Below, one piece after another: positions 11,183 to 22,509 of a stretch of 64,000 nucleotides of DNA. The stretch is from Dinochytrium kinnereticum (taxonomy: Eukaryota > Chytridiomycota > Chytridiomycetes > Chytridiales > Chytridiaceae): positions 1-64,000 of the forward strand of contig JADGJT010000012.1 in NCBI GenBank assembly GCA_027604005.1. The letters run 5' to 3'. Position numbers and translations under genes: made by a program. The notes beneath the pieces are model-generated. The model was given only the letters and a program-made list of their open reading frames with translations. It was not told the origin of the DNA and did no database searches. Numbering within the stretch: position 1 is the first letter of the stretch; each line of letters begins with the position of its first letter.

Positions 11183-12268
11183 TTAAACTATAGGTCTAAA
11201 GGACGAACTCCTCGGCGGGCTGACTATTTCAAAGCTTCTCCTAATCCTCATATTCGGTGATGTCGATGAGGACACCTCAGGAACGGTTAATAGATCACCA
11301 CCCCCATTTCCATTTCTGACGAAGTGGTGGAGAGAAGTATCCCGTAACGGTGGTGTTAACGGCGCTATAATTTGAAGAACATAGAAATAAACGAGAAATG
11401 TTGAGTTCGTACTTCAGCCATAGAACAAACCAAGACCCACCTGAAACCTCTCTTGCCGCCCTCGCAACTTCCAAAAGATGGGGCATCATCAAATTCCTTG
11501 AGTTGGTTCTTATGGGTGGTACTGGCAAGCTTCCGCTTATTTTCTTAATTGTAGATGAAGCTCCTCCGTCCTCCTTTAATATCTTGGCGGACAAGACGGA
11601 GAGTTGATGAAGATGTTTCTTTTCGTCGGTTGAAAAGGTGGTGAGTGGATTGTCTATGTGATAAAGGGGTAATGAATGAGTTAAGATCTTTTCTATATTG
11701 GAATAAAATGGGCGAAACAAATAGAACAAGAAGGAGCGAAGTGATGATCCAAAGATATGCAGACCCTCATCAACGATCAGGAGGAAATTCGGGAGTCCAA
11801 AAGAAAAAGAAGAAAAGAAAAGAAAAGAGGTTCATCCACTCGCGCGGTCTTAGAAAGCCTACCTCTAACGTCCTCATACGAAGGAGGTCCTCCAGGATCC
11901 CTCTCAACCACAACAACCAGATGAAGCGAATCCAGCGGCCCAACCAAATCACTTCCCCCGAAATCGGCCACACCTTCCAAGAAAACATCTCTAACCAACA
12001 AAAACGGATCCACCACCAATTTCCCCCCCAACTCCCCAATCAAACTCAACGAAGCACGATGCTGGGACGGAATCCGATGAATGAGGATGGGGGTTGAAAG
12101 GGCAAAGAGAGTGAGCGAGAAGTCCGGGATACCTCCTAGGCGGTGGCAGAGAAGCTGGCGAAGGGAGGAGATGGGGGATGACGGGGAAATATGGGTTATG
12201 AATGCGCGGTCTGGAGGGTCGCCTTGAACGAGAGAGATGATGCGGAGGAGTGGTTGTGGGGTGCTCAT
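11183..12268 (-). CDS. Protein with a Crinkler-header-like (ubiquitin-like) N-terminal domain
   Basis: Three exons (12268-11863, 11692-11441, 11364-11183) give 279 aa in frame. I start at MSTPQPLLRI because the open frame upstream is low-complexity and lies in the promoter. The first 130 residues start with LLRIISLVQGDPPDRAF, then ISSLRQLL, and end PLDSLHLVVVVE. This layout resembles the header of Crinkler (CRN) proteins: a beta strand with L-x-C/S-L-V-x-G, a V-x-x-L-R helix, and a final strand reading IH/LH-V-V-V. Crinklers occur in oomycetes, chytrids and other eukaryotes, where a header precedes a nuclease- or kinase-like C-terminal toxin. Here the remaining 150 residues are Ser/Pro-rich with short helices (HLHQLSVLSAKIL, LLEVARAAREVSG) and show no recognised toxin domain. 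There is no signal peptide. The splicing is good; the Crinkler link is only a resemblance. Confidence 0.6.
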
Positions 12269-13429
12269 TGCGTGGAGAGGTCGTCCCAACCAGTCCTCTT
12301 CAGCAGCGTTATTGTCTTTTTGATGAAGTGTGCTAAAAAGGCGTCTAGAATAATGAGGACGTGGATGCAAAAATAAAATAATCAAAATATTTACACTGGG
12401 TGCGTGACATGTGTGGCTTGTCATCCAAGCAGACAGGAATGAGCAACCAGCAAGGAAGCAGCAAGCAGAAAGAAAGCAGAAAGACAACACGGAATATCTA
12501 CTTGTATGAGCAAGAAGAACGGCAAAGGAAGGATTGAAACGGTCTTCAGCGAGTCCCTTCAGGCTCTGTTCTTTGCATGCTTTTCTAGTTATACCCGCGT
12601 CAACCAAGGACAACAGTGATGACCATCCATACTAGTATGGGCAGTCCCGTCAAAACAGCCCAAAGAAGGGAAAGAAAAATGCTAGCCGATGTGAAAGAGT
12701 GCTAACACTGCTCAGAAAGGATAGATAAGTGCATGAATAAATGAATCAAAATACGACACATCCTTTCTGTAGATAACCCCAAGTTCATGATCTAACTTTT
12801 TTTTAAACTACTATGGCCCATACGATCAGGGTTGCTACTTCGCATCTCCTCTGTCGTGCTTCTCAAAAATCATCTTCCTACCAAATGTGAAGCAAGATGG
12901 CATTCCATCATCCGAACATCTTTTCTCCTTACCAGCAACAGTAATACGCGCCTAAAATGAATCAAAATGAAGTTTTTACTATCTCCCAAGCATCTAATCT
13001 TCTTGTCTTCTCATTCCTAATTACGTTGATTCCTCGCTACCCAGAATATTAGAAAGCTTGGAGGCTTGGGGGGCGAGGGATTCACACGCAAATTGCTGTA
13101 CGAAGAATTGGAAAAAAGGTTCGCTAAGGAGGGCACATGTATTTGTATATAAGGATGAGAGAAAAATCCTGATATGGGACATGATGGTAAGAGATTGTTC
13201 CTCTCCGAACATATCTTAGCTATCCAAAATTCTATCACAACCACTCAGAACGCGCACAGAGCGTAGAAGACGAAGGACTAAAGAAACATTGGCTTCTTGT
13301 CTCCTGATTTTGATTTTGACCTTGACTTAAAATAACATTAGATATATTTTACCCACACCACTTTGTAACATTAGAAGTTCATACAAAAAACCTGGCAACT
13401 CCCGTGTTACTCACCTCCATTCAGCAAAA
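12269..13429. other. Divergent promoter region
   Basis: Spacer of 1.16 kb between the minus-strand Crinkler-header-like gene and ATG5 on the plus strand. No convincing coding exon, repeat or RNA gene was found. The region presumably holds both promoters. Confidence 0.35.
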
Positions 13430-15267
13430 ATGGCAGACTTCACAATACCCACCCTGCTTGATATTGATGCGAGCATCACTCGACAGGTTTGGGATGCAAG
13501 AATACCTGCGTGCTTCTCTTTAGATAAGGCTGATATCCCTACTCACGGTGAGCGGGATGCTCTGTATGTGAGTTTTATTCTCCTTCGTTCGTCGAAACAC
13601 TCTTCTCAACCATGGGCCATTCCTCTTCATACTTTCCATATAAAAAGCAAAGTAGTTGTTTGCTACTTTTCTCCTTAGCATGCATCAGTTTTAGAATGTA
13701 TTTATATAATCTGTATTTATATTCGCTCATTTTCTCTTTCCGCCACAACTTACCCCCATCAATCAGCTGTTGATCCCTCGAATCTCGTACCTCCCACTCC
13801 TCTCCCCCCAAATCTACCATCACTTCTTTGGACCGCTTTTAACTACCGATCTTGAAACAACTGATCCACCTTCAGTTCCTGAAGATATTGAGGTTTGGTT
13901 TGATGTTGGTGGGGTGCCGTTACGATGGTAAGTCCCGAAACAACAAAAGGGTACAGGCGTGTATTTAAATGGCTCCATTCTTTTTATATTATCCTATATA
14001 TTTCTTGTCAAAAGTTCTGTTTGATGATACATGGGCTGACCTTGCTACACATAACCAAAGGCATTACCCCATTGGCCTACTTTTCGACCTTCACACATCG
14101 TATCATGTAAAACCTCCAACACTTCCTTGGGATATTACTGTGCATGTTTCGGGGTTTCCAGCTGATAAAGTATTTCGGACGCTAGCTGCAAATGGGTTTG
14201 ACCCGCCTCTGGATTTTTTTATGGCGCAGTTGAAGGAGGTATATGACTTTCTTTTTTTACGCTGATAAAGATGGGTGGGAACGGGAAAGATGGGGGCAGG
14301 GTAGATAGGTGTATTTTCATTTATGATAAAGTCGACTTTTCTTCGTTTTCGAATTAGCACGCCTCCCCCGCTTTTCTCTGCCCCATTCTGCACATATTTT
14401 CGTCAACAGACGTTTCTTCCGATCGTACTTTTCCTTTTCCTGGAGCCACTCTTAACTCATCCCATTTGCCATTAAAATAACACCTCCAATTTAAGACCGA
14501 CTTCATCCGCAACGGCTCCACAAAACGGATGATGTCTCTCACAAAAAAAGATCAACTCTCCCTATGGAACGCCCTTTCCACAAACGACCATTCATCTTTC
14601 TGGGAGGTCAACTCAAAGTTACTGCATATTTCATCTGCTCAAGCTATGCCTGCAACATCTTTACCTGGAGGAGATGGGTCTCCTCCTGTTTTGACTCCAG
14701 CGGGTTCTAGTACGAGTTTGGTAGCGACAGGGATTAGATCGGTGGCTGTGAGAGTTTATTGGGGCGTGAGACCTATTGTACAAGATTTGGTAGCGCCTGT
14801 TGATGCAGAGAGTGGTTTGTAATTCTTTTTTCTTGACCCGAGCTGTGTTCTTTCACCTCGCTTCTCCTTTGCTAAATAATGTTTTCTATTATTTCATCCC
14901 TTTTTTTTCTTAACCCTACTATTCCCGCCTTCACTAACTCTTATTGATCGATTTGCTTTCTAACTCCCGTGTATCTGTCTCCACGCTTTCCCCCCCCTTT
15001 TTTTAAAAAAAACAAGGCCGTGACCTCCTCCTTATAGATATGCTTCGCCATCTCCTCCCAGGCGCCTTCTCCGCCCAACCCCTCTCACCTGATTCCGAAT
15101 TTCCACTTGGCATGCGAGTTATCGTTCACGGAGTGTCTCTTCATGCCTCTAGTCCTGTTTTATGGATTTCTCGGAATATGTCGTATGCGGATAATTTTTT
15201 GCATATTGTTGTAGTGACGGATGTAGGGGGAGCTGGTGCGGGTGGTGTGGCGGCTGATGAGGTGTAA
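13430..15267 (+). CDS. ATG5: Autophagy protein 5
   Basis: Five exons, join(13430-13567, 13767-13927, 14061-14238, 14496-14814, 15017-15267), give 348 aa. In the family, ATG5 is covalently joined to ATG12 and, with ATG16, forms the E3-like complex that drives lipidation of ATG8 on the growing autophagosome membrane. The first ubiquitin-like fold carries [29 protein letters not shown] and PWDITVHV. The helical part reads DFIRNGSTKRMMSLTKKDQ; the lysine in the STKRM stretch is in the position expected for the ATG12 isopeptide bond. The segment ending LSLWNAL is also typical. The second fold has VAVRVYW and ends with a Gly/Ala-rich tail. Between the two lies a Ser/Pro/Gly-rich linker. The intron at 13568-13766 is long for this window. 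The length is close to, or slightly above, the usual fungal ATG5. Confidence 0.92.
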
Positions 15268-15694
15268 AAATAATACCAGGATGGGTTATTTAATATTTAC
15301 GCGCGCATTATTAATTGCAATCCTTTTGTAATGATTTTTGGATGGTTTACCCACCGCAATGTTTTTTTGATTTTTCTTGCCCTTTGACCTGAATGTGCTT
15401 TTGTTCACAAGGGTAGAGGGAGGTTTGGAATTTTGGGTATGATTAGCTCATTGTGCCTTCGTCGTCTATCCTTGTCGTTTCGCTCGGAACAGGATGTATG
15501 ACTTGTTCGTAGGGCTCACAATTCCACCCATTGACCAAAGCGGTATGGCGTTGTGCTGGGTATCACATCATCGGAGTGATTTTAACTGACTTCTTGAATC
15601 CCACTCAAATTTACGCACATGGTGAACCTCCAGAACGACTTGACTGTGCCCACCGACTTTTTTAGTATTTTCATACGCGCCTCCTAATAGAACC
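15268..15694. other. ATG5 3' flank
   Basis: AT-rich 3' untranslated and spacer sequence. No coding or RNA feature is supported. Confidence 0.3.
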
Positions 15695-15925
15695 CTAAGT
15701 ACGGATGATAGACATCGGCCGTCTTTCGGTGGTATGGCCCATACTCTTTCCTTTTTTTTTCTTCTTTGAATTGAGAGAAGGCACTGGAGGGGGCTCCCAA
15801 AGATGTACAACACCATCCCTATATATCGTAATTGGCATCACATCACCGCTGTATAAATCGTCATTGGCACGATCGTAATCCTTTACATCCACGTTCCTGT
15901 GACGCCTATATCGGCCTCGATTTCA
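15695..15925 (-). pseudogene. Orphan coding-like segment
   Basis: An open stretch on the minus strand, without a clear start, reads RHRNVDVKDYDRANDD, then LYSGDVMPITIYRDG and VVHLWEPP, followed by a lysine run and a stop at 15695. The composition is more protein-like than the surrounding DNA, but there is no good ATG and I cannot link it to another exon. It could be a terminal exon, a decayed gene or chance. I do not recognise the family. Confidence 0.2.
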
Positions 15926-16042
15926 TCGCTCTTTTCACGGTTTAACGTTCTGCAGTGTTTTTAATGAATAGTAGAACATCAGGAGAAAGAAAAACTTTAA
16001 AATTAATTTGCATCAAACCCACAACTGCCTTGGAATGTATAA

Positions 16043-16233
16043 AAAATTCACTATATAAATAGCTTCGCGAAATGGTTGGATGTCAAGCACAACCCCGTCA
16101 CCCGCCTGCGCTTCGAGGCAAACACACAGGCGTATGCCTACAACATGCTCGGACAGGCTCCCACAGTTGCCGATTGTCAGGTGCAAGACCTGTGGTCGCT
16201 ATGCGATCAGGAAGGAACCAGTGATGATGGCAC
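16043..16233 (+). pseudogene. Orphan coding-like segment
   Basis: An open frame of about 63 codons reads AKWLDVKHNPVTRLRFEA, then QAYAYNMLG and VQDLWSLCDQEG, and ends at a stop near 16233. It has no ATG in frame and no convincing flanking exons. It looks like a fragment of a real protein and may be a remnant of a decayed gene, but no family is recognised. It sits between ATG5 and a tRNA gene, a typical place for insertion debris. Confidence 0.2.
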
Positions 16234-16360
16234 AGTTTTACAGCGTGTTTGAAACATATCCTTCTGGCAGCATCTCTTAAGTGCAATGCGCAGGTTGGTG
16301 GTCTCGTCAGAGACTGTCATGGTCAAGTGGGATGCAGGTGGCGGACTTGTCATTGATTTA

Positions 16361-16444
16361 GGACGGATGGCCGAGTGGTCTAAGGCGGACGTCTTAAGCA
16401 CGTCTAATCTCCCGATTGCGTGGGTTCGAACCCCACTCCGTCCA
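16361..16444 (+). tRNA. tRNA-Leu, anticodon UAA
   Basis: The 84-nt sequence starts GGACGGATGGCCGAGTGG and ends ACTCCGTCCA. The acceptor stem pairs GGACGGA with TCCGTCC, with discriminator A. The anticodon stem GACGT/ACGTC encloses the loop CTTAAGC, giving anticodon TAA. A long variable arm, as expected for tRNA-Leu, follows. The T arm contains the invariant GGTTCGAACCC. There is no intron. Confidence 0.95.
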
Positions 16445-16945
16445 CATTCATAAATATTTTTGTCCGACACTCTGCTTGATCTTCGTCGTACGACAAGAGT
16501 TGCTGTTGTTGAAGTTGGTAGTGCTGCTTACCCACCACCATTTTTCACAGATTAGGAACTCCTCGCCTCTTCGCCGGCTCACGGTGTGCATTAGTCTCTC
16601 ATCGTCAGATGCCCAGCAACTGCAAACGTTGGCAGCCTATGCATTTTTGTTGATGAGTTTAGCTCATAGACTGTGTGCTTTCGAATGTTCTCCCACTCAA
16701 CTTGAGCATAGATCTTGTGCTCAATAACAATGTGGGCCACCAACAACACATACGAAGGGGCTTGGCATTCTGGTAGGAGAAGAAAAACTGGTATCACTGA
16801 TTTCAAGGGATAAGGGCAAGAAGATGAACCTCCTTTTTTTGATTGGAGGCATCAACTCCAATCCAAATAAACGGGACTTTAAGTTCTGGAAGTGTATCGG
16901 TGGTATCGGAATATATACTGAAAAGAGATTTAGTGTTGCTATTGG
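16445..16945. other. Spacer between tRNA-Leu and the VWFD gene
   Basis: About 500 bp with no supported coding feature. It runs into the core promoter of the next gene. Confidence 0.3.
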
Positions 16946-16953
16946 TATAAAAA
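16946..16953 (+). promoter_or_regulatory. TATA box of the VWFD gene
   Basis: TATAAAAA lies 44 nt before the ATG at 16998. The close spacing indicates a short 5' UTR and supports 16998 as the start rather than the in-frame upstream ATG at 16824. Confidence 0.5.
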
Positions 16954-16997
16954 GAGGCGTTTGTTTCGCTTCATTTTCTCATCTTTCGCGTCCAAAC

Positions 16998-18472
16998 ATG
17001 ATGATCAAATACCTTACCCTCGCAATTACTGGTGCCAGTCTCTTGTCATTGGTGACAGCCATCCCAGCTGCTGTTCAGCTTGTTGCCCGCAACACTCCCG
17101 CCATATCCATAGAGCCAAAGACCCTCACCATCGATGACATGAAGGCTGGTGCTGAGATTGGTATTCGACTCCTCTACGCTCCATCGTCTGCTGTTACGGT
17201 CTATCTTGAGGCTCCCGGCCTTCAGCTTACAGCCTGCTCGCTCAAGTTCAACCCAAGCGAGGCGAACATTCTGAAGAAGGTTCGCATTGTAGGAGGAGGA
17301 TTTGACACCGTCACCTCGTACACTCTGAAAGCAGCTCTCTACGATCCGAAGCCTACGCGTCCTATGATTGGAGAGCAGACAGCCGCCATCAACCGTCTCG
17401 TCACTCTACCCGCCAACTGCTACTCAAATGGTGATCCGCATTACAAGACTTTTGATGGCAAGCTCTACAACTTTTACGGCGCGGGAGTTTACTACTTGGT
17501 TCGCACTCCCACGTTGATTGTTCAAGCTGATCAACAACATGTAAGTACCGTTATACTATGATCTTCATTCATTTTGTTTCTAAACCCTCCCAGTGTACAC
17601 CAACAGTTACTTGCAACTACCAAGTCGCGATCCAGTTTGGCAGCACGGTCATCGTATTGGCGCCCGCTCCAGGAAGCAGGACCGTCATGGCACTCACCCT
17701 GCTATCGGCCAATTCTCAGGGTATCACTGCAACCGCCAACGCCGCGAAAAACTCGTATCAGATCAGTATCTCCGATGGATCTTTAATAACGGTCAGCATG
17801 TATCCTTGGGGAAGCACTTACTACATGGATATCTCAATCACCGCCGCCGGATCCCACATGAACAAGGTTAATGGACTCTGCGGCAACTTCAACAAGAACG
17901 CTGCAGACGACACGTTGACACCAGCCACGTTCGCAGTGCCAGCTTCGGAAAACATCTTCACGCGCAGAAGCGGTTTAATTCTCACAACTGCCTGCCCTCC
18001 CACCACCTTTGTCTGCAAAATACCCAATCTGACCACCCCACCCAACACCGATGGATGCGATACATTCGTTCCACCCGGCTGGAATTCCGTCCCAATGACG
18101 ACAGGCCCAGCATTAAAGCCACGCTCGCCCAATGCCAAAAATCGAATCATCCCAAACAAGCCATTGAAGAAGATCATGAAACCTGCAAAGATCAAGAAGC
18201 TCTGCAATTCGATTCGACAGCTCGACGATTGGTGCTCAACAAATCTGGACGTGTCTTTTTTCATCGACTCTTGCATATCGGACGTGACTTTGACGAAAGA
18301 TCGAAGTCTTGTCAAGCTGGCAAAGAAGAGTTTCTTGACGGCGTGTGGTGGGAGAGCTGCATTGTCTTCGGGATTTAAGAAGAACCGAAAAGAGGGTCGA
18401 GATATCCGTGAACATGCCGCCAAAGCTCTGAAAGAGAGTGAGACGGTTCCGGATGACAACGACGATGATTGA
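16998..18472 (+). CDS. Secreted protein with a von Willebrand factor type D domain
   Basis: Two exons, join(16998-17540, 17594-18472), give 473 aa. The first 20 residues are a signal peptide (MMIKYLTLAITGASLLSLVT). After a beta-rich segment comes a VWFD domain starting near residue 140: CYSNGDPHYKTFDGKLYNF, then YYLVRTPTLIVQADQQH before the intron, and VNGLCGNFNKNAADD near residue 300. These are the hallmark GDPHY-TFDG and GLCGNF motifs, whose acidic residues bind Ca2+ in the family. A Pro-rich linker with several Cys, a basic stretch and a Cys-containing helical tail ending DDNDDD follow. VWFD domains usually occur in large extracellular assembly or adhesion proteins of animals; a single-domain secreted form in a fungus is less common. 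A role in adhesion or cell-wall matrix is inference. A shadow frame on the other strand at 17821-18498 is discounted. Confidence 0.88.
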
Positions 18473-18710
18473 GCTCCGAATGTGCTTTTGAGCGCCAAAA
18501 GAAGCTAGATGAATTATGACCAAGAGATACATCAACATATGGGGCCGTCAAACAGTAGTAGGCATCCGAAATAAACAGCGTTTAAACAGTTCAAATATAT
18601 ATTGAATTGGTTAATAAATTTGCAGCGACAAGCACCTTAAAAAATTGTACATACAGGAAAGCAAATAACAAAAAAAAGGCAACCGAAATATCCCACATAA
18701 AAGAGCGTGG

Positions 18711-21134
18711 TTAAAGCTCAACAGCCAATGGCGCCTCCGCTAACACCACCTTAACCGTTCCCGCCGCACTATCCTCTGAGGCTTTCACAGAGCCCCCGGA
18801 CTTTGTTTTATGCATCGGTAAAGACCCAATGAGACCGCCATTCTTCATCCGCGGCCCACCAAACTGATCACTTTGCGGTTGGGTTTGAGAATACCCTTGA
18901 AATCCATTATGATTATTACTCTGATTAGAGGTTGGCTGATGAGCATGTCTCGAATACGTAGGATACTGCTGAGGCGTAGCAGCAACGTGTGGTGAGAGCT
19001 GAGGAATTGACGGAGTTGTACCAGCCATCGAAGTCCCAGACGAACCATTTCCAGATCTATTCTGACCGTGAAAATACTGCTGCTGCTGTTGATGCTGATA
19101 ATGAATGTGATGATTCGGCCCAGGGTTATTGGCAGGTGGCAAAGACTTGACCCATAGAAGAAGTGGGCCCCAATCCACAGTGACTCTCTCTCCCGTGATG
19201 GCGTTACGAACTTCATTATATCCCAGAGAACGGTAAAAGTGTTCGGCATGCCAGAGACTCCACACCTCAACGCTTTCAACACGGCGATGACGATGCAATT
19301 CCCGGAGAAGGCGGCGACCAAATCCATGATTCTCGTAATGAGACGATACTAGGAGTTTTTCGACGCGCAGGTGGCGGGGGTCACCGGCTCCATGGAAAAA
19401 CTTTCAGGATAGGGATATTAAAGAAGGTTAGAATGACTTAGGTTGTCCAAATTTAAAAAACCCCACCTCTACAAAAGCGATAAGATCTTCAAGCATAGGC
19501 TCGGCAGGATCTGCGTCGCGCCTTAGAGCGACAAGCACTTGGTAGTCATAGGCATCCCCAGTTTCCCGGCCCCTTGAAACCCGTACCTTTGGAGCAGTTG
19601 GCGGCATAGGAGCGTTCTCCAAGAACCCAACACTGCCGCCAGAATCCGACGCAGGAGATGCCACCCCATCCGATCCAGGAGTCGCCTCTCGCGGTGAGAT
19701 GACCGAAGCCGACAGATAAAGTGCGTTGCAAAGATCGATCAGCGTGGCGTCATGTGGCGAAAGGTATCGGAATGCCACCTTGAATGGGATACCCCGTGAG
19801 GATCGAAGCGAGGAGCTTCGGGAGATAACGGAGTCGGTATCGGCAACTACACTGCCAGAGGATCCAATGTGAAGATCACTGTCGTAGGCAGAGTCGGAGC
19901 GGTCGATCCCTTCGAATATTGACCCACGGATAGATTCAGTATCTATAGACACGATTGACTCAAGGTCCGAGGGGTATGATGGGTCGTACGGATTATGATG
20001 AGATAGGGAATAGCGGTGGCTATTGTGAGCCACTTGGTTAGGAAAGTACTGCTGGTTGTGGGGATGATCGCTGTGGTCTGCAGAATGCATCACGAATAAG
20101 ATTATCAGTTGAAATATGAGAATGAATCCAGCCTTACCATTCATAACGTCCCCCTTTTCCGACATAGAATACGAAATGCGCCTCTCCATATGAGAGGTAG
20201 GAAAAGTTGGATTAGACCAGCGGTTATTCTGCAAATAACCAGACGAGCCTCGAGAAAACTGTATTCCTGAACCTCCCGTCCGACCAGCACTCCCCATCAA
20301 TGACCCGCCTGATCCTTCTGGACGACCTTCCGGACGAATGGCTCCATGACTACCATCTACCTCCAGTATGAAATCCTCCCGTCCTGTGTGCTGGCTAAGC
20401 GACGAACGGCGGCGCATATCATTCACCATAAACGGCGGAGTTGCAACGGAGGCTGCAGACGTCGTCCCGTCCGTTGTAGCAGTCACGGAGGTGCCAGCTG
20501 CATACTCCTCATCCCCATGAAAATACCCGGTTCGAGAAACTCCCAAGTTTCTCCTTGCAATAGAGGTATCCAATCTCCCAAATCCTTCAGCATCTTTTGG
20601 TGCGCGCCGCTTCATCCATCTCGGCGTCCAGTTGTCAATTGTGGATGAGACCGCTGAAACTCCAGACGAAATGGTCCTAGCCCAACCAAGCACATGCTTT
20701 CCAGTAGCGTAGGCGATCCTAGCGGCGACCGTCATATGGGGTCCAAGCCCCCATGTTGTGTAGAGAGCATGAACGATGTAGGCTGTTGCGGAAATAACAA
20801 TAATGAGAGGAGATGCCACCAGAAGAGTGACTGGCATAAGCAAGATGGAGAGAGGAAGAAGAACGGTGGAGATGGCCGTTGCCGCAATGAGTAGATATAG
20901 ATGGGTGAGGCGATTGGCGATTGATAGGAAGAAGGTAGTAGCGGTCGGAGACGAGGAAATGTAGGGCTTGGTAAAATAGGCTGGCTGTCCAGCTCCACCA
21001 CCACTCATATAAGTAGGATTCACATGCTCCGTATGCCCACCATTCGGAGGCATAAAGGATGAGGATGAGGATGACGTTGGAAGCCCAAAGTTCGGCTGCT
21101 GTGGCTGGCGCCTTGTACAATTGTTGGATGGCAT
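18711..21134 (-). CDS. Membrane protein with C-terminal GNAT acetyltransferase domain
   Basis: Three exons (21134-20138, 20077-19467, 19400-18711) give 765 aa. Residues 1-60 are Ser/Gly/Pro-rich. About 64-130 form two or three long hydrophobic segments (LLIAATAISTVLLPLSILL, LLVASPLIIVISATAYI), so the protein is probably membrane-embedded. A long, disordered Ser/Gly/Arg-rich region follows to about residue 440. A GNAT-like domain spans about 505-620: YDYQVLVALRR, HLRVEKLLVSSHYENHGFG, RRLLRELH, and the typical closing helix HAEHFYRSLGYNEV. In GNATs the Q/R-x-x-G-x-G/A loop binds acetyl-CoA; here it reads ENHGFG, with Glu in the first position. The C-terminus is Gln/His-rich and disordered. The substrate is unknown. 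The start at 21134 directly follows an AG, so an upstream non-coding exon is possible. Confidence 0.75.
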
Positions 21135-21784
21135 CTGCTTGGGCTGATGTCAACCAGAAGCTCATAAACCCAGCTGTCCCTCACAAATATGACTTTCCGG
21201 AGATCCCTCCAGGATATCCCAGTCGATAATGCCTGACGGCCAGATTATCAAGATGCGGTGATGTTGAGGCAGGCGAGCGATGGTGAGGACGCTGTGGAGG
21301 CGGGTTGCTGCTGAAGTCAGCTGCTTTGTTGATTTGTGTGAAAACCAGAATCACGCGAATGGGAATTGACGATGCAGCTGCCATACCAGCCCTGCGGAGG
21401 TTGAAAAGACGAACGCGAAGCCATCGTCTGATGCGTGCGCTCAGAACGGAGACGACAGTTACAAACGCTTCTAATATAATACTAATATAAAAAGAAAGTG
21501 GACTTCGGGAATAAATCTCATGCAAATCTCATGAATGTGATGTGACAGCCGACAGGGACTTCAGAATAAGCGTTTCATAACGAGTACGGTATATAGATAT
21601 TTATCACAGATAATGGCAAAAAGGCAAACTGAGAGCGCGTAAAGGAGAGAATTGCGAGACGAGAACGAAGACAACCTGTGCCATGGGATCCACGGAAGAA
21701 GACCTGTGATCACCACGCACAGCAGATCATTAGAAAGCTGACGCCTAAAGAGGAACAGCTCCAAAGAATGATGGTATATGCAAT
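21135..21784. other. Spacer between thioredoxin 3' end and the GNAT gene
   Basis: About 650 bp upstream of the GNAT gene. A possible donor GTGAGG near 21176 pairs with the AG just before the GNAT ATG, which suggests a 5' UTR intron. Frames read through this segment hit stops or lack an in-frame ATG, so I do not extend the protein. Nothing else is seen. Confidence 0.3.
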
Positions 21785-22509
21785 TCAATAGACGAGGTTC
21801 TTCTCGATGGCAACTTTTAGCTTCGCTGGGTCAGCACCGGTAACTTCAGCAAGTTGCTTTCCGTCTTTATATACACGGAAGGTAGGCATGGATCGGATGG
21901 CGCAATGCCGGCTGATCTCATTAGCTTGATCGACATCGATCTATATCGACAAGTTTCATAAAACGAAGTGCAAAACCAAAGTAAGCCGCTAGCCGTTAAT
22001 TCAAAAGCAGCAGAAAGAAAGAATCTATGTCCGCTTTTGATTCCAACCTTTACAAAAACAGCGTTATTGTACGCCTTTGAGAATTCCTCGAACTTGGGTG
22101 CAATTATTCTGCACGGCCCACACCAGGTGGCAAAAAAGTCTAAAGGTTACAAGAGCTAAGTCAGATCTCGTACGAAAACCATTATACGACTCCAAAACTT
22201 CTCATTTCAGTAAACATAACATAATCGACTGGAGCGGCACTTACCAACTGTCGAATTACCGAACGAGGTGTGAGAATGCGATTGCACAGATGAAATAATT
22301 AGAAAGGTAAGAAGCTACTCAAGAATTGATAGAAAGAAACACATGGAAGCATGAAAAGAATCTCAGGGATCCATTCCTTTAAACAAGTGGCGCGCGAACG
22401 AAAATGCTGGCGCCAGCTCCAGGGACAAGAAGAGTCACTCACCCACGACAACCTTTCCGGAATCGATCAACGATCTAAACTCGGCCATCTTGACGACTTG
22501 CTGGATCAT
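21785..22509 (-). CDS. Thioredoxin
   Basis: Three exons (22509-22443, 22139-22048, 21940-21785) give 104 aa, the normal size of a single-domain thioredoxin. The disulphide reductase motif is VVVDFFATWCGPCRIIAP, split by a 303-nt intron after VVV. The cis-proline loop reads SMPTFRVYK, and EVTGADPAKLKVAIEKNL closes the fold. A second in-frame Met (MAEF) lies six codons in and could be the true start. There is no targeting peptide, so a cytosolic/nuclear enzyme that keeps protein thiols reduced is likely. The first intron is long for this window and overlaps unrelated shadow frames. Confidence 0.95.

Noticed and set aside
12269..12613. N-terminal extension of the Crinkler-header-like protein
   Set aside because: The extra residues are low-complexity and hydrophobic in a non-signal way; the domain fits a start at 12268.
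17821..18498. 225-codon minus-strand frame
   Set aside because: It is antisense to the VWFD gene, shares codon-position effects with it and has no motif or splice support.
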